From contig JBBDIO010000037.1 in the NCBI GenBank assembly GCA_040880365.1, positions 1 to 8,110 on the forward strand: a stretch of DNA of 8,110 bases, written 5' to 3'. This stretch comes from JBBDIO01 sp040880365. GTDB lineage: Bacteria > Chloroflexota > Anaerolineae > Caldilineales > Caldilineaceae. The translations under genes were made by a program, and so were the position numbers. Every line of letters begins with the position of its first letter. Position 1 is the stretch's first letter. This document shows, one piece after another, positions 6,621-8,110 of this stretch. Below the pieces are notes generated by a model. That model saw only the letters and a list, made by a program, of their open reading frames with translations, was not told the origin of the DNA and searched no databases.

Positions 6621-6626
6621 AGGAGG
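6621..6626 (+). promoter_or_regulatory. Perfect Shine-Dalgarno deciding the TTG start at 6637
   Basis: AGGAGG sits 10 nt before TTG 6637, the only standard start codon in the correct frame at a workable distance. The frame is closed upstream by TAG at 6547-6549, and the other in-frame TTG (6589) lies before the Shine-Dalgarno. This makes TTG 6637 the likely start. Confidence 0.75.
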
Positions 6627-6636
6627 CTCGATTCGA

Positions 6637-8110
6637 TTGAGCGAACAAACAGGCACAAATTTCCCCCCCTACATCTACGGTCTGCACGAAGCGGGGGGCG
6701 AAGCGCATATGTTGCAAGCCGGTCGGCGCGGGTGGGTGCTGGAACTCGCGGCCATCGGGCTGGATGGCAGCAACACCCCCGCCGATTTTAGCAAGCTCGC
6801 CGCGCAGGGGTTGGGCGTGATGGTGCGCATCAACCACGCCTATGGCAGTGGGGGCACGTTGCCTCTGCCCGAACGCTATGCCGATTTTGCCGCGGCCTGC
6901 GCCCGCTTTGTGGCGCGCAGCCAGGGCTGTCATATCTGGATTATCGGCAACGAACCCAACCACGAACTGGAGTGGCCCAACGGTCGAGCCATTTTGCCCG
7001 GACAATATGCCCAGGCCTATGCCCTCTGCCGGCAGGCGATTCGCGGTGTGGACGGCCACGCCAATGACCTGGTGCTGGTGGCCGGTTCGGCCCCGTGGAA
7101 CGCGCGCACGACCTATCCGGGCAACGAGAAGGGCGACTGGATCCGCTATTTTTCGGATACCCTTGCCCAGCTGGCCGAAGATGCGTGTGATGGCTTTGCC
7201 ATTCACACCTATACCCACGACCTGGATCCGCGCCAGATCACAGGCGATTTTATCCATGTCACGCCGGGCTATCGCCATCTGCGCAACGAATTTCGCACCT
7301 ATCGCGATTATATGAATGCGATCCCCGACCGCTTCCGGCGGCTGCCCGTCTTCATCACCGAAACCGACCCCACTACCCGCCACCAGGGCTGGAACCCCGG
7401 CAACAACGTGGGCTGGGTGCAGAGTGCCTATCGGGAGATTGCCGAGTGGAACAAGGACCCGGCGCGCCAGCCCATCCAGGCGCTGATTCTCTACCGCTGG
7501 CCTGCGATTCCCGACCAGCCGGAGTGGGCGATCTCTACGCGTCCGGGCATCATTGATGACTTCCGCGCCGCGTTGCGCTTGTCGCCGCCTGCCGATTATC
7601 GGGTGCGGCTTCCCGATCCCGATGCTACGCCCGTGGTATTGGAACCGGGCAATGCGCTGGCCGAAGTCAATCGCTGGATTGGGCGCATTACCGCGACGGC
7701 AGGATTGAATCTGCGCACCGGCCCCACGACCCAGCACCACATCCTGCAGCAGTTGCCCCACGAGACGCTGGTCACTGTATTGGCAGAAGTGGACGAATGG
7801 CTTTATATCGAAGCCCTGGGTCAGCGCGGTTATGTGGCGGCGGACTTTGTGGTGCGCCACGATACCGAGGGGAAATTTGACCGTGAATTTCTCAAGGATC
7901 GGGTCGACCTGCGTCAAGCGGCCCTTGCCCCGCCCGCCGAGCAGAAAATTCGGCTGGATGGAGCCAATGCACTCTGGGCCGAGCGCGCGCTTGCCAATGC
8001 CTGGAACCAGTATGGCGCGCTCCTCACCACTGTCTCCCAATTGCTCAATCTGGATCCCGCGGTGGGGGTTGCCGTCTTTGCCATTGAATCGGGCGGCATT
8101 GGCTTTGGCG
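6637..8110 (+). CDS. Modular glycan hydrolase: GH-A-like barrel, SH3b, N-acetylmuramidase (3' end outside window)
   Basis: The frame is open from TTG 6637 to the window end (491 codons). Residues 9-310 resemble a clan GH-A (beta/alpha)8 glycosidase: YIYGLHEAGGE near the start, WIIGNEPNHE with Glu106 as likely acid/base, FAIHTYTH at 188-195, and VFITETDP with Glu242 as likely nucleophile. Residues 349-408 are a bacterial SH3 domain, with the signature LNLRTGPTTQHHILQQLP. From about 430 a third domain begins; LLNLDPAVGVAVFAIESGG at the window end matches the start of the N-acetylmuramidase family (DUF3380/PF11860), with Glu484 as likely catalytic residue. The protein would cut glycan chains, plausibly peptidoglycan. 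It has no signal peptide: the N-terminus MSEQTGTNFPPYIYG is polar and the upstream frame offers no hydrophobic segment. Barrel specificity is unknown. The long minus-strand frame opposite it (6556-8040) is a shadow. Confidence 0.87.
   Translation, partial: MSEQTGTNFPPYIYGLHEAGGEAHMLQAGRRGWVLELAAIGLDGSNTPADFSKLAAQGLGVMVRINHAYGSGGTLPLPERYADFAAACARFVARSQGCHIWIIGNEPNHELEWPNGRAILPGQYAQAYALCRQAIRGVDGHANDLVLVAGSAPWNARTTYPGNEKGDWIRYFSDTLAQLAEDACDGFAIHTYTHDLDPRQITGDFIHVTPGYRHLRNEFRTYRDYMNAIPDRFRRLPVFITETDPTTRHQGWNPGNNVGWVQSAYREIAEWNKDPARQPIQALILYRWPAIPDQPEWAISTRPGIIDDFRAALRLSPPADYRVRLPDPDATPVVLEPGNALAEVNRWIGRITATAGLNLRTGPTTQHHILQQLPHETLVTVLAEVDEWLYIEALGQRGYVAADFVVRHDTEGKFDREFLKDRVDLRQAALAPPAEQKIRLDGANALWAERALANAWNQYGALLTTVSQLLNLDPAVGVAVFAIESGGIGFG

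Larger units (their letters stand above)
6315..6636. other. Intergenic region between regulator and hydrolase genes
   Basis: This 322-bp gap has no credible gene. It begins with the terminator-like hairpin and a 7-bp tandem duplication, CCCGTCT, at 6344-6350 and 6351-6357. An AT-rich core (about 6390-6465) holds the inverted repeat with a TATAAT and a repeated TGTAAATT (6392-6399 and 6450-6457). CACTCCG recurs with a 10-bp period at 6475 and 6485. The last 90 bp before the hydrolase gene show only its ribosome-binding site. Confidence 0.65.

Noticed and set aside
6576..6622. Possible dispersed repeat or mobile-element remnant upstream of the hydrolase gene
   Set aside because: No terminal inverted repeats, target duplication or second copy is visible in this window, so there is no direct support.
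6556..8040. A 494-codon open frame on the minus strand opposite the hydrolase gene
   Set aside because: The plus frame carries three recognisable domains with catalytic motifs and a strong ribosome-binding site. The minus translation is rich in Arg, Gly and His with no domain, as expected for the reverse complement of a GC-rich gene.
6637..8110. Phage endolysin within a prophage
   Set aside because: No holin, tail, integrase or attachment site is visible and the neighbours are ordinary chromosomal genes; the possibility depends on sequence beyond 8110.

Overview
The window reads as bacterial chromosome with four protein-coding genes, two of them cut by the window edges, separated by unusually roomy non-coding DNA. 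No rRNA, tRNA, CRISPR array, transposase or phage structural gene was seen. The coding DNA is moderately GC-rich and uses GTG and TTG starts. A Tat-exported family 5 solute-binding lipoprotein, a large FtsX-type permease, and a glycosidase-SH3-muramidase chimera together resemble gene content I associate with Chloroflexota (Anaerolineae/Caldilineae-like). That assignment is an inference from general style, not from a marker gene.

Layout. (1) 1-1482, minus strand: N-terminal 494 residues of an ABC-transporter solute-binding lipoprotein for peptides, nickel or oligosaccharides, with a twin-arginine lipoprotein signal; its C-terminus lies beyond base 1. (2) 1483-2301: an 819-bp divergent intergenic region with a good sigma-70-like promoter facing right and several unrelated short tandem duplications. 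(3) 2302-5247, plus: a 981-residue MacB/FtsX-type ABC permease with two FtsX modules and two large extracytoplasmic domains; no cognate ATPase is present. (4) 5248-5360: a 14-bp tandem array that begins inside the permease stop codon, then a perfect 21-bp palindrome. (5) 5361-6314, plus: an NrtR-like regulator (Nudix domain plus C-terminal winged helix) with an odd, roughly 90-residue low-complexity N-terminus. (6) 6315-6636: AT-rich intergenic DNA with a terminator-like hairpin and a long imperfect inverted repeat containing a perfect TATAAT. (7) 6637 to the window end, plus: a modular glycan hydrolase with a clan GH-A-like barrel, a bacterial SH3 domain and the start of an N-acetylmuramidase domain, initiated at TTG behind a perfect AGGAGG and without an export signal.

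The genes do not form an obvious pathway. The first two are divergent and both concern envelope transport. The NrtR-like regulator may be autoregulated through the palindrome before it, and could also touch the permease, but nothing proves a shared function. The most unusual items are the dual-hydrolase protein lacking a signal peptide, the palindrome in front of the NrtR-like gene, and the repeated occurrence of small, sequence-unrelated tandem duplications in the non-coding DNA. I do not see convincing evidence for a wholly new system in this window.
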